A stretch of DNA of 64,000 nt from assembly GCA_934086185.1 (NCBI GenBank), contig CAKOHW010000002.1, positions 62,001 through 126,000 on the forward strand, in the 5' to 3' direction. This DNA comes from an uncultured Bacilli bacterium. GTDB taxonomy: Bacteria > Bacillota_I > Bacilli_A > RF39 > UBA660. Below the pieces are notes generated by a model, which saw only the letters and a program-made list of their open reading frames with translations, searched no databases and had not been told where the DNA came from. The position numbers and the translations under genes were made by a program. Positions 54,111 through 63,356 of this stretch are shown here, piece by piece (position 1 is the stretch's first letter; each line of letters begins with the position of its first letter).

Positions 54111-54749
54111 TTACTTTATCATACTATTTAATATTTCTACTTCTTTTATTATATTTTCATCATTAACACTACTTAATATCTTATTATATTTATCTATTAA
54201 ATAATTATAATAGACTTCTTTATTAACCATACTACTTAATCCATATCTATATATAGTATCACTATATTCTTTATTTCCTCTAATAAATATAATATTAATA
54301 TATAATTTACCATTATCAACTACTACTTCTTCTTTATCTATAATAAAACCTAAATTAACTATATTACGTCTTAATAATTCATAATCTTTATTAGATTGTA
54401 TAACTAACTTATTTATATTATTTATATATTTATTATTTAATATTTTTAAAATAGTATTACTACCCATACCAGATATAATAACAGTATTAACTATATCACT
54501 ATCATTTAGTACTTCTAATCCATTACCACACCTAGCATCTATTTTATCATTCAAATTATATTTATTTATATTATTTATACCTTGTTTTAATGCATTACTA
54601 CTTACATCACTAACAATAATATTATCAACTATATTATTTTTTACTAAATAAATATCAAGTAAAGCATGATCACAACCTATATCAATAACTTTATCAGTTT
54701 TATTTATATATTTAGTTAAAGATTTTAATCTATCACTTAAATTATTCAT
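54111..54749 (-). CDS. trmK: tRNA m1A22 methyltransferase TrmK
   Basis: A 212-aa SAM-dependent methyltransferase. Motif I is VIDIGCDHALLDIYL, followed by IVSDVSSNALKQGI, DARCGNGLEVL and VIISGMGSNTILKIL, which is characteristic of the TrmK/YqfN family that methylates A22 of tRNA. It follows rpoD with an 8-bp overlap, as in Bacillus. Confidence 0.93.
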   Translation of the reverse strand: MNNLSDRLKSLTKYINKTDKVIDIGCDHALLDIYLVKNNIVDNIIVSDVSSNALKQGINNINKYNLNDKIDARCGNGLEVLNDSDIVNTVIISGMGSNTILKILNNKYINNINKLVIQSNKDYELLRRNIVNLGFIIDKEEVVVDNGKLYINIIFIRGNKEYSDTIYRYGLSSMVNKEVYYNYLIDKYNKILSSVNDENIIKEVEILNSMIK

Positions 54750-55839
54750 TCATAAAATCCTTAAGTTTTTTAGCACGAGATGGATGTCTTAATTTTCTTA
54801 AAGCTTTAGCCTCTATTTGTCTAATTCTTTCTCTTGTTACATTAAATCTTTTACCAACTTCTTCTAATGTATAACATGTTCCATCTATAAGACCAAAACG
54901 TAATTCTAATACTTGTTGTTCTCTTGTTTGTAAAGTAGATAAAACAGATTTAATTTCTTCTTTTAATATTTGATTAGTAGCATATTCTTCAGGACTTAAA
55001 CTACTTTCATCTTTTAAGAAATCTCCTAAATGTGAATCATCTTCTTCTCCAATTGGAGTTTCTAAAGATACTGGATCTTGACTAATTTTAATAACTTCTC
55101 TTACTTTTTCTACAGGAATATCCATTCTTTCTGCTATTTCTTCATCACTTGGTTCACGATTTAATTCTAGTGTCATTTGTCTTTGTATTCTACTCATTTT
55201 ATTAATAGTTTCAACCATATGAACTGGAACACGTATAGTTCTTGCTTGATCAGCTAATGCACGAGTAATAGCCTGTCTAATCCACCAAGTAGCATATGTA
55301 GAAAATTTATAACCCTTGTCATAATCAAACTTTTCAACAGCCTTCATTAAACCAATATTACCTTCTTGAATTAAATCTAAGAATAACAACCCACGTCCAA
55401 CATATCTTTTTGCAATAGAAACTACTAAACGTAAATTAGATTCAGCAAGTAAATTTGCAGCTTCTTCATCACCATTAGCAACCCTAATAGATAAATCCAT
55501 TTCTTCTTCACTACTTAAAAGACTTATTTTACCTATTTCTTTCAAATACATTCTTACTGGATCATTAATATTAATATCTTTAGTAATATCTTCATCACTT
55601 AATATTTCAACTTCAGATGCTTTCTTTTCACCGCCATTATTTTCATCTTCACTAGCAATTACTTCAATACCATTAGAAACTAATTTATTATATAAATCAT
55701 CTAAAGTATCACTATCAACTTCTAACCCTTTTAAACTATCAGCTAAAGTTTCATAAGTAATATAACCTTTTTCTTTACCCTTAACTATTAATTCATTTTC
55801 TCTTTCTTCTAAAGTTTTAATCTTTCCTACATTTACCAT
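54742..55839 (-). CDS. rpoD: Primary sigma factor RpoD (SigA)
   Basis: A 365-aa housekeeping sigma factor. Region 1.2 is DPVRMYLKEIGKISLLSSEEE. Region 2 has DLIQEGNIGLMKAVEKFDY and FSTYATWWIRQAITRA. Region 4.2 is TLEEVGKRFNVTRERIRQIE. The -10 and -35 boxes proposed in this window fit its expected specificity. Its ATG overlaps the dnaG stop. Confidence 0.98.
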   Translation of the reverse strand: MVNVGKIKTLEERENELIVKGKEKGYITYETLADSLKGLEVDSDTLDDLYNKLVSNGIEVIASEDENNGGEKKASEVEILSDEDITKDININDPVRMYLKEIGKISLLSSEEEMDLSIRVANGDEEAANLLAESNLRLVVSIAKRYVGRGLLFLDLIQEGNIGLMKAVEKFDYDKGYKFSTYATWWIRQAITRALADQARTIRVPVHMVETINKMSRIQRQMTLELNREPSDEEIAERMDIPVEKVREVIKISQDPVSLETPIGEEDDSHLGDFLKDESSLSPEEYATNQILKEEIKSVLSTLQTREQQVLELRFGLIDGTCYTLEEVGKRFNVTRERIRQIEAKALRKLRHPSRAKKLKDFMNE

Positions 55840-57566
55840 TATAGTTCACTCCCTCTTTTAATACTGGCAATCATATCCATTAATTCTTTCTTCTTATTTA
55901 TATCTAACTCACTCTTTATTCTTAACTTTAACTCATTAATCTTATCTTCTTTTATCCATTTTTCAATAATCTTAATATAACTTCTAAATTCGTTCTCATT
56001 CATTTCTACATCATCATTATGATTATTAATTATTTCACTAATAATATCTTTATTACCTTTCTCAGTTTCATAACTTATAAAATCAGCAAGATTAATAGTA
56101 TTATTAATAATTATATAAGCTTGTATATCCTTTTCTATATTAAAATATTTCTTATCAGGAACATAATTAAGTTCTTGCTCAAATATTTTAGCATACTTTA
56201 TACTATTCATCATATAAAACAATATTTCTTCTATTGCTTTTATATTTTGCTTTAATTTTTTTACTTTCTTCTTAACTATTACTACATCTTTTTTATCTTC
56301 TATCTTATTAAGTTTATTTAATAAAATATTTTTATCTATATTATACTCACTACTTAACTTATTTATAGTAATATTTCTTAATACTTCATCATTACTCTTA
56401 TTTAATTCTTCAATTACTTCATTAACATATAAACTTAATTCATCAGCCTTTTCTAAATTCTTACTATTCTTAATATTATTTAACTTAAAATCAAATAAAC
56501 TAACTGCATGCTTTATAGAATCCTTATAACTATCTATACCAAACTTACTTATATATTCATCTGGATCTTTTGCACCACTAAGTTTAATAACACTAACATC
56601 AATATTATCATTACTAAGTAGCTCACCATTCTGTAAAGTAGCCTTAATCCCAGCACTATCACTATCCATATTAAGTACTACTCTAACATTAAGTTTATGT
56701 ATTAATTTAATATGTTCTTTAGTTAATGCTGTCCCCATAGTAGCAACTACATTCTTAATACCACTACTATATATCCTAATAGCATCCATTTGTCCTTCAC
56801 AAATAATTAAATACTTATTTTTCTTTGCTTCATTTATAGCCCTATGATAATTAAATAATATTTCACCCTTTTTAAATATATAAGTTTCTCTAGTATTTAT
56901 ATACTTACTATCTACTTCATTATTATAAATTCTTCCACTAAATCCAACTACATCTCCATTACTATTATGTATAGGAAACATAATTCTATTTCTAAAAACA
57001 TCATATATTCTATCTTCATTCTTATTAGATAATCCAATATCCACTAACATCTTTTCATCATATTTTTTACTTATTAATAATTTACTCAATGCATTATCAT
57101 TTAAAGAAACTCCAATATCAAACTCATTTATAATATCTTCACTTATATTTCTATCATTAAGATACTTTCTAGCATTAATACCATACTCACTCTTAATATT
57201 ATTTTTATAATATTTTAATGCTAAATCATATATTTTATATTCTTTATCAAATTTTTTTACTACATTAATATTACGTGATAATGAAATACCAGACATACTA
57301 GCAATTCTATTAACTGCTTCCAAAAATGAAATATTTTCATAATTTTGAATAAAAGAAAATACATTTCCACTAGTACCACAAACAAAACATGTAAATATTT
57401 GTTTATCTTCACTTACAGACATACTAGGATTATGATCATCATGAAATGGACATATTCCAAAATAATTCTTACCACGTTTTTCTAAGTTGACATAGTTTCT
57501 AACGACATCAACAATATTAACGCTATTTCTAATTTTATTAATTTCTTCATTAGATAAACTAGTCAT
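55839..57566 (-). CDS. dnaG: DNA primase DnaG
   Basis: A 575-aa primase. The CHC2 zinc finger is CPFHDDHNPS...CFVCGTSGNVF near residue 38. The TOPRIM domain has CEGQMDAIRIYSSGI and NMDSDSAG. The C-terminal helicase-binding region is diverged. I chose the ATG at 57566, 6 nt after GGAGG; an in-frame GTG at 57572 abuts the ribosome site. It heads the macromolecular synthesis operon dnaG-rpoD-trmK. Confidence 0.97.
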   Translation of the reverse strand: MTSLSNEEINKIRNSVNIVDVVRNYVNLEKRGKNYFGICPFHDDHNPSMSVSEDKQIFTCFVCGTSGNVFSFIQNYENISFLEAVNRIASMSGISLSRNINVVKKFDKEYKIYDLALKYYKNNIKSEYGINARKYLNDRNISEDIINEFDIGVSLNDNALSKLLISKKYDEKMLVDIGLSNKNEDRIYDVFRNRIMFPIHNSNGDVVGFSGRIYNNEVDSKYINTRETYIFKKGEILFNYHRAINEAKKNKYLIICEGQMDAIRIYSSGIKNVVATMGTALTKEHIKLIHKLNVRVVLNMDSDSAGIKATLQNGELLSNDNIDVSVIKLSGAKDPDEYISKFGIDSYKDSIKHAVSLFDFKLNNIKNSKNLEKADELSLYVNEVIEELNKSNDEVLRNITINKLSSEYNIDKNILLNKLNKIEDKKDVVIVKKKVKKLKQNIKAIEEILFYMMNSIKYAKIFEQELNYVPDKKYFNIEKDIQAYIIINNTINLADFISYETEKGNKDIISEIINNHNDDVEMNENEFRSYIKIIEKWIKEDKINELKLRIKSELDINKKKELMDMIASIKRGSEL

Positions 57567-57675
57567 AATCACCCTCCAATATTAAATTATTGTAAGAACT
57601 ATCAAATTTCCTTTTTTTTTCTGCAAATTTCTTAAATTTACCGTATATTTTATCAAAAAATTAAAAAAAATCAAT

Positions 57676-57701
57676 AAAAAAAGGTAGTTATCGTCTACCT
57701 T
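57676..57701 (-). terminator. Intrinsic terminator after the tgt-57688 pair
   Basis: AAGGTAG and CTACCTT form a 7-bp stem with a 7-nt loop overlapping the stop codon, followed by T7 on the minus strand. Confidence 0.85.
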
Positions 57702-57990
57702 CTATATTTACTTTATCATTTTTAATATCTATTTTTAAATTATTATTTATTTCTTCTTTACTTATTGGATCATATAAAACTTCTAAATATCCAAAATCAT
57801 ATAATTCTTTAAGAGTAAAACTTTTTTCACACTTTTTATCTAAATAACATTTATTAGATGCATACTCTATTTTAGAATATAATACGTCATATAGTTTATT
57901 TTCATGTCTATTATTTATTTTATATATTGTTAATCCAATAATAACTAAAACTAAAATTATTGCTATTATACTACTTACTTTCTTTACCAT
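57688..57990 (-). CDS. Small membrane-anchored protein after tgt
   Basis: A 100-aa protein with one N-terminal transmembrane segment (residues 5-24) and an outer domain holding a Cys pair (KCYLDKKCEKSFTLKELYDF). The phrase FTLKELYDFGYLEVLYDPIS recalls the C-terminal part of some pilin-like proteins. It stands where yajC often follows tgt, but is not YajC. It overlaps tgt by 20 bp. Confidence 0.6.
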   Translation of the reverse strand: MVKKVSSIIAIILVLVIIGLTIYKINNRHENKLYDVLYSKIEYASNKCYLDKKCEKSFTLKELYDFGYLEVLYDPISKEEINNNLKIDIKNDKVNIEGRR

Positions 57991-59092
57991 AATAATTTCT
58001 CACAAATTCCTCTTTATATTCTTCTATATTATCATTCTTTATTGCTTCTCTTAAATCTTCAGTTAATTTAATTAAATATCTAATATTATGTATAGATAAT
58101 AATCTAGCTCCAAAAGTTTCATTAGCATTTATCAAATGTTTTATATATGCTTTTGTATAATTTTTACAAGCATAACAATCACAATTATCATCAATTGGAC
58201 TAAAATCTGTCTTATATTTAGAATTTTTTAAATTAATTTTACCATATTTAGTATAAGCATGCCCATGTCTAGCCAAACGAGTTGGACTTACACAATCAAA
58301 TATATCTATACCACGTATAACATTTTCTATAATGTCAATTGGATCACCAACACCCATCAAATATCTAACTTTATTTTCTGGCAAATATTTTGTAGACATA
58401 CTAACCATCTTATACATAGTAGGTTTATCTTCTCCTACACTAGTTCCACCAATACTATATCCATCAAAATTCATTTTAACTAATTCTTCTGCACAATAAC
58501 GTCTTAAATCAGCATATTCTCCACCTTGAACTATTCCAAATAAACTTTGCATATCATTATTAAATGCATCTTTACCACGCTTTGCCCAACGTAAAGTTCT
58601 CTCTACGCTATTTTTACAATAATCATATGTAGCAGGCCATCCAATACATTCATCAAAACTCATTGCAATATCACTATCCAATTTATTTTGTATTTGAATA
58701 CTTTTCTCTGGTGTTAAAAAGAGTTCATCACCATTTAAATGATTTTTAAATCTTACACCTTCTTCAGTAATATCTTTAGGTTTTGCTAAACTAAATACTT
58801 GAAACCCACCACTATCTGTAAGAATAGGACCATCATAATTCATAAATTTATGTAATCCGCCAGCTAAGGAAACTACATCCTCTCCAGGTCTTAACCATAA
58901 ATGATATGTATTAGATAAAATTATACCAGCATGCATATCTTTTATTTCTTCAGGACTTAATGTCTTAACAGTTGCTTGAGTACCAACAGGCATAAAGATA
59001 GGAGTATTATACTCTCCATAATTAGTTTTAATCTTGCCTAATCTAGCACCAGTATTTTTTTCTTTTTTTAATAATGTATATTCTATTTTCAT
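57971..59092 (-). CDS. tgt: tRNA-guanine transglycosylase Tgt
   Basis: A 373-aa enzyme that replaces G34 with preQ1 in GUN-anticodon tRNAs. ILTDSGGFQVFSL contains the catalytic-site Asp; MSFDECIGWPA, FGIVQGG, YSIGGTSVGE, and the zinc motif CDCYACKNYTKAYIKHL are typical. QueA, the next enzyme of the queuosine pathway, is 3 kb away at 62260. Confidence 0.97.
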   Translation of the reverse strand: MKIEYTLLKKEKNTGARLGKIKTNYGEYNTPIFMPVGTQATVKTLSPEEIKDMHAGIILSNTYHLWLRPGEDVVSLAGGLHKFMNYDGPILTDSGGFQVFSLAKPKDITEEGVRFKNHLNGDELFLTPEKSIQIQNKLDSDIAMSFDECIGWPATYDYCKNSVERTLRWAKRGKDAFNNDMQSLFGIVQGGEYADLRRYCAEELVKMNFDGYSIGGTSVGEDKPTMYKMVSMSTKYLPENKVRYLMGVGDPIDIIENVIRGIDIFDCVSPTRLARHGHAYTKYGKINLKNSKYKTDFSPIDDNCDCYACKNYTKAYIKHLINANETFGARLLSIHNIRYLIKLTEDLREAIKNDNIEEYKEEFVRNYYGKESK

Positions 59093-59141
59093 CTTGCACT
59101 TCCTTAACTATATTAAGTATAACATCTTTAAAATTTAAACA

Positions 59142-59166
59142 AAAGAAAAAACTGCATTAAGCAGTT
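59142..59166 (-). terminator. Intrinsic terminator after the fibre-protein gene
   Basis: AACTGC and GCAGTT form a 6-bp stem with a 5-nt loop, followed by TTTTCTTTT on the minus strand. Confidence 0.8.
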
Positions 59167-59172
59167 ATTTTA

Positions 59173-60951
59173 CTATTTTAAATATCCATTTGTTCTTAAA
59201 TAATCTATAACAAATCCCATTTTTGCTTCTGTACTAGCACCAGGATTTACTGTAGTATAATAGTTTTCATATGCAGTTTTTAAAGCAGCAAGATCACTAT
59301 CAGTAAATGTTTTTAAATTAGTATTTAAATTAATAGTATCTACAATACCATCAATAGTATCAATCTTTCCTTCAACAGTATCAAGTTTAGTATATGTGTT
59401 ATATACCATACCACTTAAATTACCTATTTTACCAAATAAAGTACTTGATCCAGGAACATCACTAACAGTACCAATAGTTAAAGATAAGTCATTTACTAAT
59501 GTTTTAGTATCTGTAGTTGTAGTATTAATTGTATCTACTTTATTATTAATTGCAAATAATTTACCAAAAATAGTTTCTTTACTTGCATCATCAGTAGTAT
59601 TACCAATTAAATTCTTGATTTCAGTAGATGTAGTATTAACAACATTTGCTAAATTAGTTTGAATATTAACAATTGAATTATATAAATTAGTTTGTACACT
59701 AACTAAATCCGTTTTAATACCATTAATTGAAGTATTTAATGAAGTCAAACCATTATCAACATTATTAAATCTTGAATTTAATCCAGAAATATTTACATTA
59801 ATTTCAGTTTTAGCATCAGTAATATCAGTTTCTAAATCAGTTTTAACAGTATCAATAGTAGTTTCTAAAGATGATTTAGTATTATTAATATTTGTATTAA
59901 TGTTATCTCTTGCATTTTCAACTTTATTTCTTAATTCTACTCTTGTATTATCTACATTTGTATTTATACTGTCTTTTGAATTTGTTACATTTGTATTAAC
60001 ATCATTTAATTTGTTTCTTAATTCTACTCTAGTACCATCTACATTTGAATTTATGCTATTGTTTGAATTTGTTACATTTGTATTAACATCATTTAATTTA
60101 TTTCTTAATTCTACTCTTGTATTATCTACATTAGTATTAACTGAACTTCTTGTATTATCAATATTTGTATTTATTGCATTTAACTTAATTGCTAGTTCAT
60201 TACTTAAATTAATAATTCTATTTCTTAACTCAACTCTAGTACCATCCACATTTGTATTTATACTATTTTTTGAATTTGTTACATTTGTATTAACATCATT
60301 TAATTTATTTCTCAATTCTACTCTTGTATTATCTACATTAGTATTAACTGAACTTCTTGTATTATCAATATTTGTATTCAAATTTGACCTAGTATAATCC
60401 ACATTTGTATTAATACTTTTTCTAGTAGCATCAATATTATCATTTATTTTTTTTGTATTCTTTTTTGCATCTTCAATTATTTCTTCTTTATTTTTATTAT
60501 CATTCTCAATAATTTCTTTTTTAGAACTATCTATATTTTCATTAACGTTCTTAGTATTTTTGTCATCATTTTCTTTAATACTATTAGCATTATTTACGAT
60601 ATTTTCATTAATATTATCCCTATTAGCATTATCATTTTCTTTAACTTCATTTAATTTACTATTAGTTTTAGAATAATTACTATTAGTTGCATCTTTAACA
60701 TCATCAACTTTTTGTTGAGTTAAAGTATCATTTTCATTCATTTTTTTATTAGTGTCATCATTTAATTTCTTTGCTGTATTTTTAGTATCATCAATATTAC
60801 TTATTACTTCTGGAATACTTTCATTATCTACTTTGTATACTTTGACAATATCAAATATACCTAATACTAAAAGTATACCAACTACTGTTGTAATAATAAT
60901 ACTTAATACTTTTGTAGTATCATTTTTTTTCATACTTCTTTTAAACTCCAT
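59173..60951 (-). CDS. Membrane-anchored repetitive coiled protein
   Basis: A 592-aa protein with one transmembrane segment near residues 14-35 and then nearly 450 residues of continuous helical, Asn-rich repeat. The unit NVDNTRVELRNKLNDVNTNV recurs with a 29-residue period (18+11), which fits a nearly straight or right-handed coil rather than heptads. The last 90 residues end in a small domain (DLAALKTAYENYYTT...AKMGFVIDYLRTNGYL). It probably forms a long stalk on the outer face. It begins 3 bp after the prsA-like stop. Confidence 0.7.
   Translation of the reverse strand: MEFKRSMKKNDTTKVLSIIITTVVGILLVLGIFDIVKVYKVDNESIPEVISNIDDTKNTAKKLNDDTNKKMNENDTLTQQKVDDVKDATNSNYSKTNSKLNEVKENDNANRDNINENIVNNANSIKENDDKNTKNVNENIDSSKKEIIENDNKNKEEIIEDAKKNTKKINDNIDATRKSINTNVDYTRSNLNTNIDNTRSSVNTNVDNTRVELRNKLNDVNTNVTNSKNSINTNVDGTRVELRNRIINLSNELAIKLNAINTNIDNTRSSVNTNVDNTRVELRNKLNDVNTNVTNSNNSINSNVDGTRVELRNKLNDVNTNVTNSKDSINTNVDNTRVELRNKVENARDNINTNINNTKSSLETTIDTVKTDLETDITDAKTEINVNISGLNSRFNNVDNGLTSLNTSINGIKTDLVSVQTNLYNSIVNIQTNLANVVNTTSTEIKNLIGNTTDDASKETIFGKLFAINNKVDTINTTTTDTKTLVNDLSLTIGTVSDVPGSSTLFGKIGNLSGMVYNTYTKLDTVEGKIDTIDGIVDTINLNTNLKTFTDSDLAALKTAYENYYTTVNPGASTEAKMGFVIDYLRTNGYLK
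59890..60420 (-). repeat. Tandem repeats in the fibre-protein gene
   Basis: DNA repeats matching the 29-residue unit (87 bp). A 60-bp core beginning TTCTACTCTTGT on the plus strand recurs, for example at about 60109 and 60316. Several copies are nearly identical, indicating recent expansion or conversion. Confidence 0.75.
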
Positions 60952-60954
60952 TCT

Positions 60955-62082
60955 CTATTTATTTTTAATTTTTTCGTAAGCATCATGATAAGTTATTTTT
61001 AAATCTTTAAGAGTTATTTTTATATCATTTATACATTTTTCTTCTCTTAAATCATCATAATAATTATTAAGTTTACTATCATCTAACTCTAATCTTAAAA
61101 TTATATGATAAGCATACTTAGTTTTTATCGGATTACTTACTTCACCAGGAGATAATTTTAATACTTCGCTTTCTAATTCACTTAAAAGTTCACCTTTTTT
61201 ATAGTATAACTCATAATTAGTATCATTATCATCAACAGCTTCACTATATTTTTTTATTAAACTATCAAACGAAACACCACTTTTTGCTTCATTGACTATA
61301 CTATTAGCAAGTGCTTCTTTTTGATTAATTGTTGTACTTGATAAATTATTACCAGTTTGCAAATCTATTGTAGTTAAAACAATTTGTTTTAGTTTAATAT
61401 AATTATCTTTATATGTACTATTTGCATTATTCTTTTCATCTTGAGTTAAATCATTCATTTTGCCTTCAGAATAAAGTTTCTTAATTATTTTTCTATATAA
61501 TTTATCAGTAGCACTCATTTTATCATAAGCTTCATCAGTAGTATTATTTTGATGTAGGAACTTTTTATATTCCTTCTTACCACCAAGCTTTTTAATAAAA
61601 GCATCTTTGTCATGATTTAATTCATTCTCATCATCACTACTTAGTTCTATATTATTTTTTCTTGCAATAGTCTTAATAGCAGATGCTGTCTTAATATCAC
61701 CTACAGCAACTTCATTTAAATAATCTCTAACTGTAATTTTTGACTCATCATCATACATGACATCTAAATCACTACTTTTAATATCATTTACTTTGTTGCC
61801 ATAATAATTATATTTTGCAGAATATAAATAAATCATATAGTCACTCTTAGTATAATTATCGTCATCAATACTAATAACTTTAATATTATTTTTATAACTA
61901 TTTATACCAAACATAGTAGCTACTAAAGCAAGTATTAATATAATAGATAATATAAAGTATACTTTATATTTATTTAACAAAGTTAAATAAATACTGAACT
62001 TTTTATCATTTTGAGCAAGTACTTTCCTTTCTCCTATAGTTTTTTTACTTATTACTTTATCTTCTTTTATTCTTTTTGCCAT
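60955..62082 (-). CDS. PrsA-like foldase (parvulin-type peptidyl-prolyl isomerase)
   Basis: A 375-aa protein with a basic cytoplasmic start, one transmembrane segment (about residues 45-65), a SurA/PrsA-like helical chaperone region and a C-terminal parvulin-like domain (LKLSPGEVSNPIKTKYAYHI). It lacks a lipobox, so it is anchored by the helix rather than lipidated. I chose the ATG at 62082, 7 nt after AGGAG; another lies at 62103. The next gene downstream encodes the fibre protein, which may be a client. Confidence 0.8.
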   Translation of the reverse strand: MAKRIKEDKVISKKTIGERKVLAQNDKKFSIYLTLLNKYKVYFILSIILILALVATMFGINSYKNNIKVISIDDDNYTKSDYMIYLYSAKYNYYGNKVNDIKSSDLDVMYDDESKITVRDYLNEVAVGDIKTASAIKTIARKNNIELSSDDENELNHDKDAFIKKLGGKKEYKKFLHQNNTTDEAYDKMSATDKLYRKIIKKLYSEGKMNDLTQDEKNNANSTYKDNYIKLKQIVLTTIDLQTGNNLSSTTINQKEALANSIVNEAKSGVSFDSLIKKYSEAVDDNDTNYELYYKKGELLSELESEVLKLSPGEVSNPIKTKYAYHIILRLELDDSKLNNYYDDLREEKCINDIKITLKDLKITYHDAYEKIKNK

Positions 62083-62235
62083 ACCAACACTCCTATACGC
62101 CATATTACCCTCTAAAAGTAATAATTACTCTTTATTCTATACAAATTTAAAGTATCTGTCAATCAATAACTCATATTTTTTTAAAAATGTCTCCGATGAT
62201 ATTAAATATTTATTAAAATTTAATATATTTTATTA

Positions 62236-62271
62236 CAAAAAAAAATAACAAAATATAATTTATGAGTTATT
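62236..62271 (-). terminator. Possible terminator after queA
   Basis: AATAAC and GTTATT pair around a 16-nt loop, followed by nine T on the minus strand. The short stem makes this less certain. Confidence 0.5.
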
Positions 62272-63294
62272 CTTTTCTATAAACATTGCATCTCCAAAAG
62301 AGAAAAATCTATATTTATTTTCTACTGCCATTTTATATGCATTTAATATATATTCTTTTTTTGAAAAAGCACTTACTAACATTACTAATGTACTTTTTGG
62401 TAAATGAAAATTAGTTATTAAACAATCTATTGCTTTAAATTTATAACCTGGGTAAATAAATATAGATGTATCACCACTGCAAGAAACAAACTTATCATGT
62501 TCACTTAATATTGTTTCAAGTGTTCTAGTACTAGTAGTACCTACAGCAATTATTCTTCCACCTTCACTCTTTACTTTGTTTAGTGTATCAGCAGCAATTG
62601 AATCCATTATATAATGTTCTGTATGCATTTTATGTTTTGTAACATCTGTTACATTAACAGGTCTAAATGTTCCTAAACCAACATGTAAAGTTATATGTAC
62701 TATATATACACCCATATCACTAATTTGTTTTAAAAGTTCATCAGTAAAATGTAACCCAGCAGTAGGTGCTGCTGCAGAACCATAATTTTTAGCATAAACA
62801 GTTTGATATCTATCTTTGTCATTCAACTTTTCATGAATATAAGGAGGTAAAGGCATACTTCCCAGTTGATCTAATATTTCCATTAATATGCCACTATATA
62901 ATAATTCTACTCTAGTAACACCTTCACTTAATATTTCTATAACTTTTGCTTTTAATAAACCTTTCCCAAAACTAATAATAGTATCAACATGCAATCTTTT
63001 TTGTGGTTTAGAAAGACATTCCCAAACATTGTTTCCTAGATCTTTTAAAAGTAAAAGCTCTATCACTGCCCTAGTATCTTCCTTTTCTCCAATTAGTCTT
63101 GCAGGAATTACTTTTGTATCATTTATAACTAAAGCATCACCTTTTTTTAAATAATTAATAATATCATAAAACTTATCATGCTTAATATTACCATCTTTAT
63201 CTAAAACCATTAATCTACTCTCACTTCTAACTTTTAATGGAGTTTGAGCAATTAATTCTTCTGGCAAATAATAATCGAAATCATCCGTTTTCAT
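62260..63294 (-). CDS. queA: S-adenosylmethionine:tRNA ribosyltransferase-isomerase QueA
   Basis: A 344-aa enzyme that adds the epoxycyclopentanediol group to preQ1-tRNA. It starts DDFDYYLPEELIAQTPL and has SRLMVLDK, TKVIPARLIG, PLPPYIHEKLNDKDRYQTVY, AAPTAGLHFT and NFHLPKSTLVMLVSAF. I chose the ATG at 63294; an in-frame ATG at 63312 lacks a ribosome site. Confidence 0.96.
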   Translation of the reverse strand: MKTDDFDYYLPEELIAQTPLKVRSESRLMVLDKDGNIKHDKFYDIINYLKKGDALVINDTKVIPARLIGEKEDTRAVIELLLLKDLGNNVWECLSKPQKRLHVDTIISFGKGLLKAKVIEILSEGVTRVELLYSGILMEILDQLGSMPLPPYIHEKLNDKDRYQTVYAKNYGSAAAPTAGLHFTDELLKQISDMGVYIVHITLHVGLGTFRPVNVTDVTKHKMHTEHYIMDSIAADTLNKVKSEGGRIIAVGTTSTRTLETILSEHDKFVSCSGDTSIFIYPGYKFKAIDCLITNFHLPKSTLVMLVSAFSKKEYILNAYKMAVENKYRFFSFGDAMFIEKNNS

Positions 63295-63324
63295 AATTTC
63301 ACATCCAATCAAATAGTATTATAA

Positions 63325-63356
63325 CAAAAAAGAAATAACTTTACATTATTTCTTTT
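63325..63356 (-). terminator. Intrinsic terminator after the Rpn-like gene
   Basis: AAAAGAAATAA and TTATTTCTTTT form an 11-bp stem with a 7-nt loop, with T residues after it on the minus strand. Confidence 0.8.

Noticed and set aside
57688..57990. YajC after tgt
   Set aside because: It has one membrane segment, but the sequence has a Cys pair and no YajC motif.
59890..60420. Long repeats that could be a CRISPR or satellite array
   Set aside because: They are in frame, code for a helical repeat and have no spacer pattern.
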